A stretch of DNA of 35,219 nucleotides from JBGSWE01 sp049292975 (GTDB lineage Bacteria > Patescibacteriota > Saccharimonadia > Saccharimonadales > JACDBH01), in the NCBI GenBank assembly GCA_049292975.1, contig JBATRZ010000041.1:1-35219 (forward strand), given 5' to 3'. Positions within the stretch are counted from its first letter, which is position 1; every line of letters begins with the position of its first letter. The notes under the pieces are model-generated. The model did no database searches and had not been told where the DNA came from. It saw nothing but the letters and a program-made list of their open reading frames with translations. Positions 13,878 through 22,707 of the stretch are shown here, one piece after another. A program made the translations under genes and the position numbers.

Positions 13878-16241
13878 CTATTCCCAGCGCCAGTTGACTA
13901 TTTCGGGCATGTCGACGCCATGGATTTTGATGTAATTGGCATGCTCGACTAGTTTCTCCTGCATCAGCAGCTTTAGCCGTCCGGCCTCTTCCGATTCCAG
14001 ATGCAGGCGCTCTATGACATCCAGCACCAGATGAAAACGGTCCATATCGTTGAGCACCGTCATATCGAAAGCGGTTGTGATGGTGCCCTCCTCTTTGTAG
14101 CCGCGGACGTGCAAATGCTTGTTGCTGCGGCGGTAAGTCAGGCGGTGGATCAGCCATGGGTAACCGTGGAAAGCGAATATGATGTTCTTGTCGTTGGTGA
14201 AGATGTCTTCGTACTCAGGATCACTAAGGCCGTGGGGGTGCTCGTCCCGGGGCTGTAATCGCATCAGATCGACAACGTTTACAACTCTTAGTTTGAGCTG
14301 CGGCAAATGCTGGCGCAGTATCGACACCGCCGCCAATATTTCGAGCGTCGGTACGTCGCCGGCCGATGCCATTACTGCGTCCGGTTCATCGCCGCCGTCA
14401 TTACTGGCCCAATCCCAGACACTGACGCCGCGGGAGCAATGCAGCTCGGCCTCTTCCATAGTCAGCCATTGCGGCGCAGCGTGCTTGCCGGCGATGGTCA
14501 GGTTTATATAATTGCGGGTCTTTAGGCAGTGGTTGGTCACTGATAGCAGCGTGTTGGCATCGGGCGGCAGGTAGATACGGATGGTGGCTGATTTCTTATT
14601 GACCATGTGATCGATAAACCCTGGATCTTGATGGGTAAAACCATTGTGATCCTGACGCCAGACATGCGACGTTAGCAAATAGTTCAATGAGGGGATATCA
14701 TTCCGCCATGGCAGCTCGGACGACATTTTAAGCCACTTGGCGTGCTGGTTGAGCATCGAGTCTACTATACGGATGAAAGCTTCGTAGCTATGGAAAATCC
14801 CGTGACGGCCGGTTAGCAGATAGCCCTCCAGCCAGCCTTGAGCCATATGCTCGCTGAGCATCGAGTCCATTATGGCGCCCTGGGTGGCCAGATGCTCATC
14901 TGTCGCCTTAACCCGCGCTAACCATTGGCGGCTGGTAGTCTCGAGCACTGCTTCCAGCCGGTTAGAGACTAGTTCGTCCGGGCCGAAGAGGCGGAACATG
15001 TGGTGCTCGTCATTGAGCTTTATGACATCACGCAAGTAGGGACCGGCCGCGTGGACGCTGCCCTCGTTGGCGACGCCCCGGTATTCTACCGGCACTTCGT
15101 ATTCGCGGAAGTCCGGCAGGCGCAGCTCGCGCAGCTGGGCACCACCATTGGCGTTCTCATTCGCACCCATGGCCAGGTCTGAAGGCGGCGCCAGCATAGC
15201 GATTTCTTCTTTCAGCTTGCCGGCCGGGTCGAAGAGTTCGTCGGGCCGGTAGCTTTGCAGCCAGTCTTCCAGGACTTTCAGGTTATCCGGATGTTGCTCG
15301 TCGACCGCCAGGGGCACCTGGTGGGCCCGGAAGTTGTTCTCTATTGCAAATCCATCTACTAGCTTAGGACCCGTCCAGCCCTTGGGCGAAGCTAGGATAA
15401 TCATCGGCCAGCGCGGACGGGTGGTGTCTCCGTTGTCGCGAGCATTGGATTGGATACGCTTGATCTCGCAGACAGCGGCTTCCATTTGCTTAGCCATCAG
15501 CTGGTGCATGGCGGCAGGTTCGTCGCCCTCCACAAAATATGGCACATAGCCGTAGCCGCGGAACAACTGCTCTAGCTCTTCGCGTTCGATGCGGGCCAGC
15601 AGCGTCGGGTTGCTAATCTTGTAACCGTTGAGGTGCAGAATAGGCAGTACGGCGCCGTCAGTGATAGGATTAAGGAATTTGTTGGAGTGCCAGGCGGTGG
15701 CCAATGGACCGGTCTCGGCCTCACCGTCGCCTACGACGCAGGCGGTGATCAGACTGGGATTGTCAAATACGGCGCCGAAAGCGTGGGCCAATGAGTAGCC
15801 TAATTCGCCGCCTTCGTGCATCGAACCCGGCACTTGCGGCGAGACATGGCTGGACAAGCCGCCCGGGAATGAGGAGATTTGGAACAATTTCTTGAGTCCG
15901 GCTTCGTTCTGGCTAACATCTGGATAGTAACGGCTAAAGGTACCCTCTAAATAGACGTGGCTGACCACCGATGGGCCGCCGTGACCCGGGCCAGAGATGT
16001 AGACCATGTTGAGCTCATGCTTTTTTATAACGCGGTTCAGATGGGTGTAGATAAAGTTCTGACCCGGCGCCGTGCCCCAATGGCCGAGCAGCAGCTTTTT
16101 GACATGGTGTTGCTCCAAAGGGCGGCGCAGCAGCGGGTTATCGCACAGATAAATCTGGCCTACCGTCAGGTAATTGGAAGCCCGCCAGTATGCATCCAGC
16201 AGTTTTAGCTCAAGTTCGTCAAGTTGGTTATTGTTATCCAT
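13878..16241 (-). CDS. xfp: Xylulose-5-phosphate / fructose-6-phosphate phosphoketolase
   Basis: ThDP enzyme that splits xylulose-5-P or fructose-6-P with phosphate into acetyl-P plus glyceraldehyde-3-P or erythrose-4-P. 787 aa, usual length. Family motifs: YISGPGHGGPS, GGLSSHVSPQVPGSMHEGGELGYSL (given in part here: HEGGELGYSLAHAFGA), VVGDGEAETGPLATAWHSNK (ThDP binding), RQDHNGFTHQDPG, and LPPDANTLL. Start chosen at the ATG at 16241, 5 nt after GAGGG; a GTG lies two codons earlier. It follows ackA by 15 nt. AckA uses the acetyl-P, so the pair forms an acetate/ATP branch. Confidence 0.97.
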   Translation of the reverse strand: MDNNNQLDELELKLLDAYWRASNYLTVGQIYLCDNPLLRRPLEQHHVKKLLLGHWGTAPGQNFIYTHLNRVIKKHELNMVYISGPGHGGPSVVSHVYLEGTFSRYYPDVSQNEAGLKKLFQISSFPGGLSSHVSPQVPGSMHEGGELGYSLAHAFGAVFDNPSLITACVVGDGEAETGPLATAWHSNKFLNPITDGAVLPILHLNGYKISNPTLLARIEREELEQLFRGYGYVPYFVEGDEPAAMHQLMAKQMEAAVCEIKRIQSNARDNGDTTRPRWPMIILASPKGWTGPKLVDGFAIENNFRAHQVPLAVDEQHPDNLKVLEDWLQSYRPDELFDPAGKLKEEIAMLAPPSDLAMGANENANGGAQLRELRLPDFREYEVPVEYRGVANEGSVHAAGPYLRDVIKLNDEHHMFRLFGPDELVSNRLEAVLETTSRQWLARVKATDEHLATQGAIMDSMLSEHMAQGWLEGYLLTGRHGIFHSYEAFIRIVDSMLNQHAKWLKMSSELPWRNDIPSLNYLLTSHVWRQDHNGFTHQDPGFIDHMVNKKSATIRIYLPPDANTLLSVTNHCLKTRNYINLTIAGKHAAPQWLTMEEAELHCSRGVSVWDWASNDGGDEPDAVMASAGDVPTLEILAAVSILRQHLPQLKLRVVNVVDLMRLQPRDEHPHGLSDPEYEDIFTNDKNIIFAFHGYPWLIHRLTYRRSNKHLHVRGYKEEGTITTAFDMTVLNDMDRFHLVLDVIERLHLESEEAGRLKLLMQEKLVEHANYIKIHGVDMPEIVNWRWE

Positions 16242-16256
16242 TACCACCCTCTTTTA

Positions 16257-17441
16257 TCATTGATTATCTTCGGTTACATCAGCTGTCTGCCGGCAGATTA
16301 CCACGGCTTCATCGGTGGCCAGCACATGTACGCCCGCCCGGCTGCCAGGCGCTGAAATAAGCCCGGCATGGCGGCTGTTGGCTGACTCGTCCAAGCCGAT
16401 ACCCAAATATTCCAGGCCCTCACAGATACGGCGGCGGATTTCAGGCGATTGTTCGCCTATGCCCCCGGCAAAGATTAGTGAATCAAGGCCGCCGATGGTT
16501 GACGCCAGAGCGCCAATAGCTTTACGGATGCTGTAGCAGAACAGTTCAACGGCTTCGGCGGCGGCTTCATCTGAGGTTTGAGCATGGAGCAGTGCCAGCA
16601 TGTCGGCCGTTTTTCCGGATACGCCGAGCAACCCGGATTCTTTATTCACCATATGACTGATGTCTTTTAGCTCCAGGCCGCCTTGCCGGTGCAAGAAATC
16701 GAACACGCCGGGGTCTAGGTCGCCCGAGCGGCTGCTCATCACTACGCCTGAAGCCGGCGAGAAACCCATCGTCATGTCCACCGGTTGTCCGCCGGCCGTG
16801 GCCGCCAGGCTAGCACCGCTGCCTAAATGCGCATAGATGACCCGTCCATCGGCGGCAGCATCTCCGGCAACACGGCGGAAAGCCGATTGTAAATATGTAT
16901 AAGACAAGCCATGGAATCCGTAGCGGCGTAATCCAAGGCTCTGGTACTTACGCGGTACCGCTATAATCTGCGCGACCCGCGGGATGTTATGGAAAAATGC
17001 CGTGTCAAAGCATGCTACTTGCTTAATACCGTCATAGCGCTTGGCCAACGCCCGGATCATACCCAAGGCGGCGGGCGTGTGATCGGGATCATACACGGCC
17101 AAATCTTCCAGTCCGGCCACTGTTTTATCTGTTATGACGACTGGGCCGGTCAGTTCCGGCCCGCCATGTACCAGCCGGTGGCCGATTGCCTGCAGTCCGG
17201 CCCGATCTACCAGCCTGTCCAGCTCTTGCAATACCAGATTTAAAGCCTGGTCTTGGTCGCCAGTCTCTAATTCCCTGCTCTGTTTGTCGTCGCTAGTTTT
17301 TATGACAAGTTTGCCGTTCTGCTGGCCGATGCCGGTCAGCGACAGGGCAAAGACACGGTTCAGCCCATCAGCATCGGCAAAGCCGTCCAGCTTGATACTG
17401 GACGAGCCGACATTGGCCGTCATAAAGCTAACGCTTATCAT
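16257..17441 (-). CDS. ackA: Acetate kinase
   Basis: Transfers phosphate from acetyl-P to ADP, giving acetate and ATP. 394 aa, complete. ASKHA-fold motifs: N-terminal NVGSSSIKL, HRLVHGG, FDTAFFHNIP, RYGFHGLSY, HLGSGASLAA, GFSPASGVVMSSRSGDLDP and FAGGIGEQSP. TATATA lies 7 nt before the ATG with TTGACC further up, so the operon mRNA is probably leaderless. First gene of ackA-xfp. No pta is in the window and none is needed when phosphoketolase supplies acetyl-P. Confidence 0.97.
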   Translation of the reverse strand: MISVSFMTANVGSSSIKLDGFADADGLNRVFALSLTGIGQQNGKLVIKTSDDKQSRELETGDQDQALNLVLQELDRLVDRAGLQAIGHRLVHGGPELTGPVVITDKTVAGLEDLAVYDPDHTPAALGMIRALAKRYDGIKQVACFDTAFFHNIPRVAQIIAVPRKYQSLGLRRYGFHGLSYTYLQSAFRRVAGDAAADGRVIYAHLGSGASLAATAGGQPVDMTMGFSPASGVVMSSRSGDLDPGVFDFLHRQGGLELKDISHMVNKESGLLGVSGKTADMLALLHAQTSDEAAAEAVELFCYSIRKAIGALASTIGGLDSLIFAGGIGEQSPEIRRRICEGLEYLGIGLDESANSRHAGLISAPGSRAGVHVLATDEAVVICRQTADVTEDNQ

Positions 17442-17556
17442 GTACTCGTATATAGTAGCAAAGATTGGGTCAATCGGAGTGTGATTTGAAACATAGTAAA
17501 TAGGGTAAAAAACGCCCCGTGGAGGACGGTTCTAAATTGTTCCTGGTGCGGGTGAG

Positions 17557-17573
17557 AAATGCCGGCGGCATTT
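17557..17573. repeat. 17-nt odd palindrome upstream of RNA element copy 2
   Basis: AAATGCCG, central G, CGGCATTT. It lies in the 116 nt past ackA's promoter; further hairpins (CCGCAGAA/TTCTGCGG at about 17623-17660) follow and compete with GTTCTG/CAGAAC. Confidence 0.6.
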
Positions 17574-17671
17574 TGCAAGAAAAGCTTCCGGTGAGAACTT
17601 GTTTTTAATAGTGAAGTTCCGAGGCCGCAGAATGTGGCCAGGACTCAGTCACGTTCTGCGGGCCCCGAATT

Positions 17672-17848
17672 TCAGAACGGGGCCAGGACAGCGCACGTTA
17701 ATCCAGGCGCCCGCTTACGCTGGGGCCTGTGACTAACGACCGAACCATGAGACCTTCATCCGAGCTAAAGCTCGTATGGGTCCCAGGTTAGAGACCAAGC
17801 CCATGACCAAGAAAAAAGGACTACCTTACGGTAATCCTTTTTTCTTGG
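17672..17848 (+). ncRNA. Structured RNA element, copy 2
   Basis: Same blocks and order as 13647-13832: GGACAGCGCAC (17686-17696), ACCTTCA (17752-17758), hairpin CGAGC-TAAA-GCTCG, GCTCGTATGGGTC (17770-17782), 3' terminator. In the shared hairpin the third pair is A-U here and G-U in copy 1, a change that keeps pairing. CTAAC (about 17733) can pair with GTTAG (about 17788), where copy 1 has GCTTT/AAAGT at the same place. The 5' boundary and promoter are unclear; GGCCCCG/CGGGGCC just upstream (17661-17684) may belong to it. Confidence 0.6.
17807..17848. terminator. Bidirectional terminator between RNA copy 2 and tRNA-fMet
   Basis: CCAAGAAAAAAGGA pairs with TCCTTTTTTCTTGG (14 bp), topped by TACC-TTAC-GGTA. 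It has T-runs in both directions and overlaps the last three bases of the tRNA. Confidence 0.9.
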
Positions 17849-17920
17849 TAGCGGGGCCAGGACTCGAACCTGGGACCTCGTGGTTATGAGCCACGCGAGC
17901 TGCCACTGCTCCACCCCGCG
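17846..17920 (-). tRNA. Initiator tRNA-fMet (CAT), with non-canonical identity pairs
   Basis: 75 nt, CCA encoded. Acceptor CGCGGGG/CCCCGCT leaves C1 opposite U72 unpaired, and the D-stem has A11-U24; both are initiator marks. Anticodon loop CTCATAA; stem CGTGG/CCACG. The usual three G-C pairs before the loop are only two: pair 29-41 is U-A. Variants at this pair are known in mycoplasmas and rhizobia. T-arm CCAGG-TTCGAGT-CCTGG. Confidence 0.93.
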
Positions 17921-18178
17921 TCGTCGTCGAAACGTAAGGCTTGGGTTGCCTATTTGCTGACAAAACAAGTTTGCTCAGCAAATTTGCCAACCCCAGCCAG
18001 TCTTCTCCTTTTCAAATCCGAGAATCCTGTCTCGGATTTGGTAGAACCCAGCTTCCTCCTCTCAAATTGCCGGATCCTCTCGGCAATTTGGTTAAGGCCA
18101 GGCCACCTCCTTTCAAAATCCCTTGGCAGCAGGCAAGCTGCTAGGTTTAATCAATCGGGTAGCTGCAAAAAAGCAGCT
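17921..18178 (-). other. Hairpin-array leader of tRNA-fMet
   Basis: Transcribed from the promoter at 18182-18210. Hairpins: AGCTGC/GCAGCT (18161-18178); CAAATTGCCG/CGGCAATTTG (18063-18090); CAAATCCGAGA/TCTCGGATTTG (18013-18040); and TTTGCTGA/TCAGCAAA (17953-17982) inside an outer GGGTTG/CAACCC. On the minus strand the two middle ones have AGGAT in the loop and AGGAG directly after; a fourth AAGGAGG follows about 18110. No gene lies here. A very similar but shorter leader precedes tRNA-Ile(CAT). Confidence 0.65.
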
Positions 18179-18181
18179 TTT

Positions 18182-18210
18182 ATAGTATCCTATCTGGCTA
18201 TTATTGTCAA
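18182..18210 (-). promoter_or_regulatory. Promoter of the tRNA-fMet leader
   Basis: TTGACA (18210-18205), 17-nt spacer, TACTAT (18187-18182). Confidence 0.75.
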
Positions 18211-18223
18211 TGAGCCGCCTGCG

Positions 18224-18252
18224 TTGACTTTATAAAATTATTATGCTAATAT
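18224..18252 (+). promoter_or_regulatory. Helicase promoter
   Basis: TTGACT (18224-18229), 17-nt spacer, TAATAT (18247-18252). The leader is about 88 nt, with GTTGATT/AATCAAC as a hairpin (about 18288-18320) and AAAGGA as ribosome-binding site. It is divergent from the tRNA-fMet promoter; the two -35 boxes are 13 nt apart. Confidence 0.8.
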
Positions 18253-18347
18253 TATAACATTGTTCTAATGGATCCTGGTTTTGTTAGGTTGATTACCGAG
18301 GCTTCATTCTGGCAATCAACATAATCTAAACCAAAGGATCTGTTTTT

Positions 18348-19562
18348 ATGTCTTATGCATACAAGATGAGCCGCAGCTCATCCGTCGCGGGCCGCTACAA
18401 GCGCTCCGGCACCGGCCAACGCCGTACACCAAATCAAAGCCGCGGTAAAAGACGCGGCCAATATATCGACCCCGCCCGTTTCGTTAAGACCGCGGCCATC
18501 GGTACTATTGAAGCTTATGCTCCGCATCATGCTTTTACGGATTTTGCTCTTAACAAGACCCTGCAGGACAACCTGGCGCACAAGGGCTTTGTAACACCAA
18601 CCGCCATCCAGGACCAGGCCATCCCGCATGCCCTGGAAGGCCGCGATGTTATCGGCATCGCCAGCACCGGCACTGGCAAGACGGCTGCTTTCGCCCTGCC
18701 TATGCTGCACAAGCTAATGGCCGGGCCGCATAGCTCGGCACTAGTCGTAGCGCCTACCCGCGAGCTTGCCCAGCAGATTGAGATGGAGTGCAAAGCACTC
18801 GGCCGAAATAGCGGCCTGTCCGCAGCATTGCTCATAGGCGGCACCAACATGAACGGCCAGCTGCGCGATCTTAAGCAGCGCCCCCGTATCGTCATCGGCA
18901 CGCCAGGCCGTATCAAAGACCACCTGCAGCGCGGCTCCTTGAGTTTAAAGAACTTTAATGTCACCGTACTGGACGAAGTAGACCGCATGCTGGATATGGG
19001 CTTTATCAATGACGTGACCGAGATACTGAACCAGGCCAGCCAGGAGCGCCAGTCGCTGTTTTTCTCGGCGACATTAGACACACGGGTACGCAACCTTATC
19101 CATGGCTTCAGCCAAGATCCGGTAGTAATATCCATAGCCGCCAGTACCACCAGCGAGAACGTGCACCAGGACGTCGTACGCTACAACGGTAATGCCGAGC
19201 GCCTGGAAAAGCTGCATGACATTCTGCTTAAGGAAGATGTGGCTAAGGTAATCCTGTTTGACGAGACCCAGCGCAGTGTCGAACGCTTGAGCAACGAGCT
19301 GCTGGCGCGCGGTTTCAAGACCGATGCCATCCATGGCGGCAAAACCCAGGGCCAGCGCCTGCGCGCCCTCAACAAGTTCAAGAAGAATGAGATCAAAATA
19401 CTGGTGGCGACCGATGTTGCGGCCCGCGGTATTGACGTAGCCGATATCACGCACGTCATCAACTACTCGGTGCCGCAGATGTATGACGATTACATCCATC
19501 GCATCGGCCGCGCCGGCCGCGCCGGCAAGACCGGCCACGCCCTGACGTTTGTTAGTAATTGA
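18348..19562 (+). CDS. DEAD-box RNA helicase (RhlE-like), DEVD variant
   Basis: ATP-dependent RNA unwinding; ribosome assembly or mRNA turnover. 404 aa. A basic Arg/Ser-rich N-terminal extension of about 45 residues precedes the core. Motifs: Q motif around FVTPTAIQDQAIP, I ASTGTGKT, Ia PTRELAQQ, Ib TPGR, II DEVD (normally DEAD), III SAT, V ARGIDV, VI HRIGRAGRAG. It ends soon after motif VI, without the basic C-tail many homologues have. The long leader and lone position suggest cold or growth-linked control. Terminator follows at once. Confidence 0.95.
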   Translation: MSYAYKMSRSSSVAGRYKRSGTGQRRTPNQSRGKRRGQYIDPARFVKTAAIGTIEAYAPHHAFTDFALNKTLQDNLAHKGFVTPTAIQDQAIPHALEGRDVIGIASTGTGKTAAFALPMLHKLMAGPHSSALVVAPTRELAQQIEMECKALGRNSGLSAALLIGGTNMNGQLRDLKQRPRIVIGTPGRIKDHLQRGSLSLKNFNVTVLDEVDRMLDMGFINDVTEILNQASQERQSLFFSATLDTRVRNLIHGFSQDPVVISIAASTTSENVHQDVVRYNGNAERLEKLHDILLKEDVAKVILFDETQRSVERLSNELLARGFKTDAIHGGKTQGQRLRALNKFKKNEIKILVATDVAARGIDVADITHVINYSVPQMYDDYIHRIGRAGRAGKTGHALTFVSN

Positions 19563-19576
19563 GAAAACCAGCAGAT

Positions 19577-19611
19577 AAAAAAGAGGCCGAGCTAAGCTCT
19601 GGCCTCTTTTT
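19577..19611. terminator. Bidirectional terminator between helicase and secreted protein
   Basis: AAAAAGAGGCC pairs with GGCCTCTTTTT, with GAGCT/AGCTC inside; runs of A and T on both sides serve both convergent genes. Confidence 0.9.
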
Positions 19612-19627
19612 AGTACTAATCTATGTA

Positions 19628-20236
19628 CTATATTCTTCCGGGGCCACCGGGGCCGCCATGCCTGCCGCCGCCGAAGCCGTGCAGCAGATCGAGGTCAATA
19701 TCATTGTCCCCGGCCCATTGTTCCAGAGCGTCATGAGCTTCTTCCCGTTTGGTCTCCAGCTCTTCCTGCTTGGTTTCTATCGCCGTCTTTTGTGCCTCGG
19801 TGATATCGCCGTCATCCACCGCATCCTGCAGACGGTCATCATCGCCACGTGGATCGCCCTTCATCAGGTATCCGGCATCAATGCCTTGGCTCTCGGCCCA
19901 AGCTTCTAGCTCTTTGCGCTCGGTTTCCCGGGCTGCCTGCAGCTCGCTCATCTTCTGTTCGATAAGAGTCTTTTGCGCCTCAGTGATATCGCCGTCGTCT
20001 ACCAGTTCCTGGAGACGTTCTGATTGCTCGGCCTGACGTTTGGCATCCTGCTCGGTTTTCACCTCATCAAAGACAGCTTTTACTTCTTCTTTGTCAAGGT
20101 TGAACTTGGCCGTCAGCTTATCAATCAAGCTGTCCGAGCCGCTGGCGTGCTGTGCCGACACGGTCGAGAGTCCGGCCAGTCCGGCCAGCCCCAGGCTGAC
20201 TACGCCTGCAGCTATCAATGGTTTCTTGGATTTCAT
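19628..20236 (-). CDS. Secreted helical protein with two internal repeats
   Basis: 202 aa. Signal peptide of about 28 residues (ends TVSAQ). Then a charged, helix-forming region with two copies of a unit RLQ-VDDGDITEAQKT-IE-K (about residues 74-95 and 134-155), and a Gly/His-rich end (GFGGGRHGGPGGPGRI). The unit resembles DUF2680-type repeats of secreted or wall-associated proteins. The acidic DDGDIT loop could bind a cation and the His/Gly tail a metal, but neither is proven. GGGGG serves as ribosome-binding site. Single gene. Confidence 0.7.
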   Translation of the reverse strand: MKSKKPLIAAGVVSLGLAGLAGLSTVSAQHASGSDSLIDKLTAKFNLDKEEVKAVFDEVKTEQDAKRQAEQSERLQELVDDGDITEAQKTLIEQKMSELQAARETERKELEAWAESQGIDAGYLMKGDPRGDDDRLQDAVDDGDITEAQKTAIETKQEELETKREEAHDALEQWAGDNDIDLDLLHGFGGGRHGGPGGPGRI

Positions 20237-20374
20237 AGTTGTTACCCCCGCTATTTAATTGCTTGTTAGCTGGTGCCCCAGGAGAGCCAGCTACACTGCC
20301 CTAGGACATACGGGGATAATAGACCTGTTAAATGAAATTTAGCTGAATTACGGCAGGTATGTTTACGCGGCGGT

Positions 20375-20911
20375 CTACTTGCGTGCCTTGGCAAAACTCC
20401 ACAGCGACAACAGTAAGACTACACCCGCAGCTGCCAGGAAGAAAACGGCCGCATAGCCGGCAATCATACCAAAGACACTGAACGCATAGGCTGTCAGCAA
20501 GCTCGAGCGCAGCATATCACCCTGGAATAATGATGTCTTTAGCTCGGAAAGTTTTTGGTCTTGCGGGTTTGCCCGCTGCTGCGCGCTGATTTCCGCATAT
20601 GACTTGCCGCCCGATGATTTCATCATATGCACCCATATGTACTCATCGGCGTACGCCTTAGCTTTGACGCCGTTATCAACTGGTTGCCCTGCGTACTGCT
20701 GCAAGCCCGGATACTGCTCAGGGCTAAGAGCGGCAGTGCCCGCAGCCGGAAAGGTTATTTTCTCCTGGTCGAGCTGTCTTTTTACTTGGCTGGTGGCAAA
20801 ATTATGACCTACCAGCGCCAGGGCCGAGGCAACAAGCAATAGCACGGTCAGTACCAGGCCGCCTTTGCCCAGGAGCTTGTTTAGATCTGATTTGGTGACG
20901 TTCTTTGACAT
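20375..20911 (-). CDS. Membrane protein with large extracytoplasmic loop
   Basis: 178 aa from the ATG at 20911, chosen because AAGGA lies upstream; a 32-codon in-frame extension is rejected. Membrane helices at about 16-36 and 142-168 hold an outer domain of about 100 residues (AYADEYIWVHMMKSSGGKSY, then AEISAQQRANP). This layout and the ASGGKTYAE-like stretch resemble a membrane family in actinobacteria that is often mislabelled as aromatic ring-opening dioxygenase LigA; nothing here supports an enzyme. Function unknown. Confidence 0.65.
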   Translation of the reverse strand: MSKNVTKSDLNKLLGKGGLVLTVLLLVASALALVGHNFATSQVKRQLDQEKITFPAAGTAALSPEQYPGLQQYAGQPVDNGVKAKAYADEYIWVHMMKSSGGKSYAEISAQQRANPQDQKLSELKTSLFQGDMLRSSLLTAYAFSVFGMIAGYAAVFFLAAAGVVLLLSLWSFAKARK

Positions 20912-21090
20912 CTTTTTTCCTTTTTTATGTTGGTTATTTACAAACTTTTGAAATGATACCAGAATTGATTGCGCCTTTACTGTGATCTCGCTCACAGTTA
21001 GAATCACCGGTGCCTCTAGTAATTGCCGCCACGCCGCCGCCCGTATTGACGCTTACATTTTGAGCGCAAAAAACTTAAACTATACTTAGC

Positions 21091-22557
21091 ATGCAATTAT
21101 CCTGGACCTGGTTGGTCACTGTCTGGTTTGGCCTTGAAGTCTTAGTCCGTATCGCCGCCTTCTTTATTGTACCCAAGAACCGCAAGCCGTCCTCGGCTAC
21201 TGCCTGGTTGCTATTGATTATGCTTTTTCCTACGCTCGGTTTATTTGTCTTCCTGCTTATCGGCAGCCCTAAGCTAAATAAACGACGCCGCGCCGCACAA
21301 GATCTGATGGATGTCATCATCCACGGTGCAGTCGAAGAGGCGCTGGCCAATCAAAAACTCCGCAGGTTTGTAAAGTTTGACGTTCCTGAACGGTACCAGC
21401 CCTTCGTATCGCTCAACACTACGCTGTCCAAGCTGCCCGCCTTTAGCGGTAACAAGGTGGAGCTGCTGCCCGGCTATGATGATATTCTTGGGCGTATCGC
21501 TAGTGATATCAACAATGCCAAAAAATTCGTTCATATCGAATTCTTCATCATCGCCATGGACGAAGCCACCGAGCAGATATTCACCGCCATGGAAGCGGCC
21601 GTGTTGCGCGGGGTGGAGGTGCGTGTCTTGTTTGATACGGTAGGAGCCATCCAATACCCGCATTACCGCGACATGAAAAAACGCCTGACAGCAGCCGGCA
21701 TAGAGTGGCACCCTATGCTGCCGCTGCGGCTGCCCGGCCGGCGTTATAGCCGTCCCGATCTGCGCAATCACCGCAAAATCGCCGTCATAGATGCCAACAC
21801 CGGTTATACTGGCTCGCTAAATCTCGTCCGCCGCAACTATCACCGCAAGGATGCTCTGTACTACGACGAGCTGATGGTTCGCATAGAAGGCCCTGTCGTA
21901 GCGCAGCTGCAGGGAGTCTTCATGACCGATTGGTACGCCGAAACGGATGAGCTGCTAACGCGTGAAACTTCGCCGGCATTAGATTATAGTTTGCGCGAGG
22001 CGGGCAGCGTGCTTGCCCAGGCCGTGCCCAGCGGACCTGGTTTTGAATTTGAGAACAATCTGAAGTTGTTCTCCAGCCTCATTTATTCCGCCAAGAAGCG
22101 CGTGGTCATAACCAATCCGTACTTTGTGCCCGATGAATCACTGCTGGCGGCCATCATCACGGCAACACAACGCGGCGTGGAAGTGATCATTATAAATTCC
22201 AAGATTATGGATCAAAGAATGGTGGGTCACGCCCAACGCTCGTTCTACGAAGAACTGCTAAGGGCAGGGGTGCAAATATATTGGTACAAGTGGCCTATCC
22301 TGCTGCACTCCAAGCATATGAGCATCGATGACGACATCTGCATGATCGGCTCCAGCAACTTTGATATCCGCTCGTTCGAGCTGAACCTGGAGATATCAAT
22401 GATAATCTACGACCAGGCCGTGACCAAACAGCTGCAAAAAATCGAAGCCACCTACTTGTCACGTTCCAGGCGGCTTACGCTCGAACAATGGCGGCAGCGG
22501 CCATGGCACGCCAAACTACTGGATAACCTAGCCCGCCTCACCGCAGTCCTGCAATAA
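21091..22557 (+). CDS. cls: Cardiolipin synthase (phospholipase D family)
   Basis: Joins two phosphatidylglycerols, or related lipids, into cardiolipin at the membrane. 488 aa. Two N-terminal membrane helices (about 3-23 and 35-55), then two HKD motifs: HRKIAVID (about 229) and HSKHMSID (about 406), each followed by a GS-N signature (TGSLN, GSSNFD). Both active-site halves are intact. A TATACT at 21081-21086 is only 4 nt before the ATG and TAAACT 9 nt before, so the mRNA is probably leaderless; no Shine-Dalgarno is seen. Confidence 0.95.
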   Translation: MQLSWTWLVTVWFGLEVLVRIAAFFIVPKNRKPSSATAWLLLIMLFPTLGLFVFLLIGSPKLNKRRRAAQDLMDVIIHGAVEEALANQKLRRFVKFDVPERYQPFVSLNTTLSKLPAFSGNKVELLPGYDDILGRIASDINNAKKFVHIEFFIIAMDEATEQIFTAMEAAVLRGVEVRVLFDTVGAIQYPHYRDMKKRLTAAGIEWHPMLPLRLPGRRYSRPDLRNHRKIAVIDANTGYTGSLNLVRRNYHRKDALYYDELMVRIEGPVVAQLQGVFMTDWYAETDELLTRETSPALDYSLREAGSVLAQAVPSGPGFEFENNLKLFSSLIYSAKKRVVITNPYFVPDESLLAAIITATQRGVEVIIINSKIMDQRMVGHAQRSFYEELLRAGVQIYWYKWPILLHSKHMSIDDDICMIGSSNFDIRSFELNLEISMIIYDQAVTKQLQKIEATYLSRSRRLTLEQWRQRPWHAKLLDNLARLTAVLQ

Positions 22558-22599
22558 GTGAATATCTACTAGCGTCAAGTACCCCCTTTTTAAGCCAAG

Positions 22600-22686
22600 G
22601 GTAATTTGTTCTAAGACGAAGCCTCCAACTCGGAAGCGTATTTCACATACGGTGAAGAAATGTCCGGGGCTTTGCGGCAAATTACC
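22600..22686. other. Extended imperfect hairpin downstream of cls
   Basis: GGTAATTTG (22600-22608) pairs with CAAATTACC (22678-22686); inside, CGAAGCC (22617-22623) pairs with GGCTTTG (22668-22674), capped by CGTA/TACG. It sits between the convergent cls and the 170-aa membrane gene. No U-tract; role unknown. Confidence 0.55.
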
Positions 22687-22707
22687 GCTCTCAAAATTGG
22701 TGCGCAC

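Noticed and set aside
13647..17848. Composite transposon carrying xfp-ackA
   Set aside because: Direct repeats are present but no transposase, no target-site duplication and no change in base composition were seen; kept only as an alternative.
17921..18178. CRISPR array
   Set aside because: The repeats are hairpins of differing sequence, with no regular spacers and no cas genes.
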